Of a stretch of DNA of 64,000 nucleotides, positions 62,492 to 64,000 are shown piece by piece. The stretch lies in contig NZ_CP121194.1 of the NCBI RefSeq assembly GCF_039993895.1, positions 1,488,001 through 1,552,000 of the forward strand. Direction: 5' to 3'. Under the pieces are notes generated by a model. That model had not been told where the DNA came from. It was given only the letters and a program-made list of their open reading frames with translations, and searched no databases. How positions within the stretch are numbered: position 1 is the stretch's first letter; every line of letters begins with the position of its first letter. Position numbers and translations under genes: made by a program. This DNA comes from Edaphobacter paludis (GTDB lineage: Bacteria > Acidobacteriota > Terriglobia > Terriglobales > Acidobacteriaceae).

Positions 62492-63616
62492 TTATTTATT
62501 TTGTATCTGAAGTAGTGCATTGCGCAGGGTATCGCGGACCTGTGCAATTTCATCTTCGGTGATGCGATTGAAGAAGGGAAGGGCGATGGTGCGGCTGGCT
62601 TGTGCTTCGGTTACAGGAAGGGAAGCAATATTGCGCCATGCGGCGTAGCTCGGTTGTAGATGGATGGGAGCAAAGTAACGTCCGCAGCCGATGCCTACGC
62701 CGGTTAGAGTAGCGACAATGCTATCGCGGTCTTTTTCTGTGAATGAGTCGTCAAGACGGACGACATACACGAACCAACTGATACGTATGTCGGGAATGTC
62801 GGTCGCGGGCAGGATGAGGCCGCTTATGTTTGCGAGTGCCTTTTGATATTCCCGGGCTACTCTTTCCCGCTGTTGCAGGATGGGCTCGATGCGCTTCAAC
62901 TGCGCGAGGCCGAGAGCGCAGTTGATCTCGGAGAGACGATAGTTATAGCCGACTTCAGCATGTTGCAGCCAGTCCACGCTGTCGTAGCGGCCCTGGTTAC
63001 GTAGTGCGCGGATGTGCATTGCCAACTCTGGCTGCCGGGTGACGACCATGCCACCTTCCCCGGTCGTGATCTGCTTGTTGGGGTAGAAGGCGAAGACTGC
63101 GGCGTCGCCGAATGAGCCAGCCTTGCGTCCCTGATAGGTTGCGCCGATGGCTTCGCAGGCGTCTTCTATGACGAGAAGATGATGGCGGCTGGCGATGTCC
63201 ATGATGGCTGCCATCTCGGCGGGGCGTCCGAAGGTGTGCACGACGAGAATAGCGCGTGTCTTTGGCGTGATCACCTGCTCGATGCAGGATGGGGACATGT
63301 TCAATGACTCGGCATCGATGTCGACGAAGACAGGCTGGGCACGTTCGTAGCGAATGGCGTTGGCGGCAGCGATGAAGGTGAAAGAGGGTACGATTACCTC
63401 GTCGCCTTCGCCGATGCCAAGTGCCTTTATGCAGAGGTGCAGTCCTGCCGTACCTGAGCTGACAGCGATGGCGTGAGGCACACCGACATACTCTCCGAGG
63501 ACATCTTCAAACGCTTCCATCTGCGGCCCGAGACTGAGCCGCGAGGTGCGCAAGACGGCGGTGACGGCTTCGATCTCGGATTGGGTGATGTCAGGCGAGG
63601 AGAGAGGAATCGTCAT
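62492..63616 (-). CDS. DegT/DnrJ/EryC1-family sugar aminotransferase
   Basis: 374 residues. The PLP lysine is in FYPNKQITTGEGGMV. Other family blocks: SSGTAGLHLCIKALGIGEGDEVI, SFTFIAAANAI, IEDACEAIGATYQG and GYNYRLSEINCALGLAQL. It transfers an amino group to a keto-sugar nucleotide. The gene overlaps the upstream epimerase gene by four bases (ATGA). Together with the epimerase this suggests synthesis of an amino sugar such as a nonulosonic acid, in surface polysaccharide; the sugar itself is not determined. Confidence 0.92.
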   Translation of the reverse strand: MTIPLSSPDITQSEIEAVTAVLRTSRLSLGPQMEAFEDVLGEYVGVPHAIAVSSGTAGLHLCIKALGIGEGDEVIVPSFTFIAAANAIRYERAQPVFVDIDAESLNMSPSCIEQVITPKTRAILVVHTFGRPAEMAAIMDIASRHHLLVIEDACEAIGATYQGRKAGSFGDAAVFAFYPNKQITTGEGGMVVTRQPELAMHIRALRNQGRYDSVDWLQHAEVGYNYRLSEINCALGLAQLKRIEPILQQRERVAREYQKALANISGLILPATDIPDIRISWFVYVVRLDDSFTEKDRDSIVATLTGVGIGCGRYFAPIHLQPSYAAWRNIASLPVTEAQASRTIALPFFNRITEDEIAQVRDTLRNALLQIQNK

Positions 63617-64000
63617 GATTGGATGGAAGTGGCTCGCTTGCGAAGTAAACCTTCGAGGGGCACGGTGGTGAGGATCCGCACGATTCGCTCGGCGGCGTGG
63701 CCGTCACCATAGGGGTTCGCCATGCCGCGCAGCGATTCGCGGAAAGCAGCGCTATGCGCTGTCTCGATCTTCCTGAGGATGGAATCGACGTTGGGATCAG
63801 CGTCGAGCACGTTAGGTGCTCGCTCGCGGCCATACTGACGCAGGCCAACGTTGACCACGGGCAGCGCGAACGACGCCGCCTCCATGATGCCGCTGCTGGA
63901 GTTGCCGAGCAGCAGACCAGCCTGCTTCAGGAGGCTCCAATAAGTTACAGCGCCGAGGTTTACGAAGACGTGCGCATCGGTGTGCTGCCGGATAAATTCA
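63613..64000 (-). CDS. UDP-GlcNAc 2-epimerase (hydrolysing), NeuC-like, C-terminal part
   Basis: The frame is open to the window edge, so the N-terminal part is missing; about 129 residues remain. Before the first internal methionine it reads VNLGAVTYWSLLKQAGLLLG followed by NSSSGIMEAASF, then a LPVVNVGLRQYGRERAPNV segment: the UDP-binding C-terminal domain of the hydrolysing 2-epimerase family, with the NSSSGI loop. The N-terminal domain with the catalytic residues lies beyond base 64000. It is the first visible gene of a three-gene minus-strand operon with the aminotransferase and the amidase. Confidence 0.88.
   Translation of the reverse strand, partial: EFIRQHTDAHVFVNLGAVTYWSLLKQAGLLLGNSSSGIMEAASFALPVVNVGLRQYGRERAPNVLDADPNVDSILRKIETAHSAAFRESLRGMANPYGDGHAAERIVRILTTVPLEGLLRKRATSIQS

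Overview
The window looks like a chromosome segment from an acidobacterium of the Terriglobus/Granulicella/Edaphobacter kind. That assignment is inferred from gene style (a CadC-like winged-helix/TPR regulator, many hypothetical secreted proteins, fused aldolase-dehydrogenase and fused E1 dehydrogenase). No 16S gene or other decisive marker is present. Three blocks of ordinary chromosome enclose or flank two accessory regions.

Region 1 (1-9150): the tail of a sugar-binding protein, then an L-rhamnose catabolic pair (fused rhamnulose-1-phosphate aldolase/lactaldehyde dehydrogenase and rhamnulokinase, ATGA overlap), an RNB-domain ribonuclease, gmd and fcl (GDP-L-fucose synthesis), a CAP-domain protein, and a tRNA-Asn(GTT) gene with a good sigma-70 promoter.

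Region 2 (9181-36313): a 27.1-kb integrative element inserted in the 3' end of tRNA-Asn. The 47-bp tRNA end is repeated exactly at the right edge, next to a tyrosine integrase, and a 22-bp paired TGGCTGTT element occurs inside both ends. The element has a MobF relaxase, a MobC-like accessory protein, an ArdC-type antirestriction protein and an excisionase-like helix-turn-helix protein, but no type IV secretion genes, so it looks mobilizable rather than self-transmissible. Its cargo is rich in known or suspected defence genes: an AbiEi/AbiEii toxin-antitoxin pair with a set of operator half-sites, a three-gene TerB / BrxD-like ATPase / BrxHI-like helicase operon without the other BREX genes, PD-(D/E)XK-like proteins (DUF2130 and DUF6946 types), and a 1320-residue NACHT NTPase with an N-terminal nuclease-like domain. 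It also carries a divergent pair: a winged-helix/TPR regulator and a secreted protein with four 32-residue CxxxxxxxC repeats.

Region 3 (36314-56180): a stress and anaerobic-energy cluster: fused 2-oxoacid dehydrogenase E1, a frameshifted tandem universal stress protein, Hsp20, a triple BON protein, a two-gene NAD-type formate dehydrogenase plus a small ORF, a ZnuBC-like ABC transporter, a nitroreductase, a phosphotransacetylase-family enzyme and PEP synthase. Six intergenic palindromes of the form GTGAY-N4-RTCAC (CRP/FNR-like) lie 53-92 bp upstream of the start codons of usp, hsp20, the formate dehydrogenase block, the ABC operon, pta and ppsA. They suggest one regulon under a CRP-family regulator not encoded in the window. 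A PhyH oxygenase, a zinc alcohol dehydrogenase and an esterase follow, ending at a strong bidirectional terminator.

Region 4 (56204-64000): housekeeping and surface-sugar genes: pdxS, a GT2 glycosyltransferase, a hot-dog thioesterase, a DUF4126 membrane protein, rpsA, and on the minus strand a NeuC-like epimerase (cut by the window end), a DegT-type aminotransferase and an amidase.
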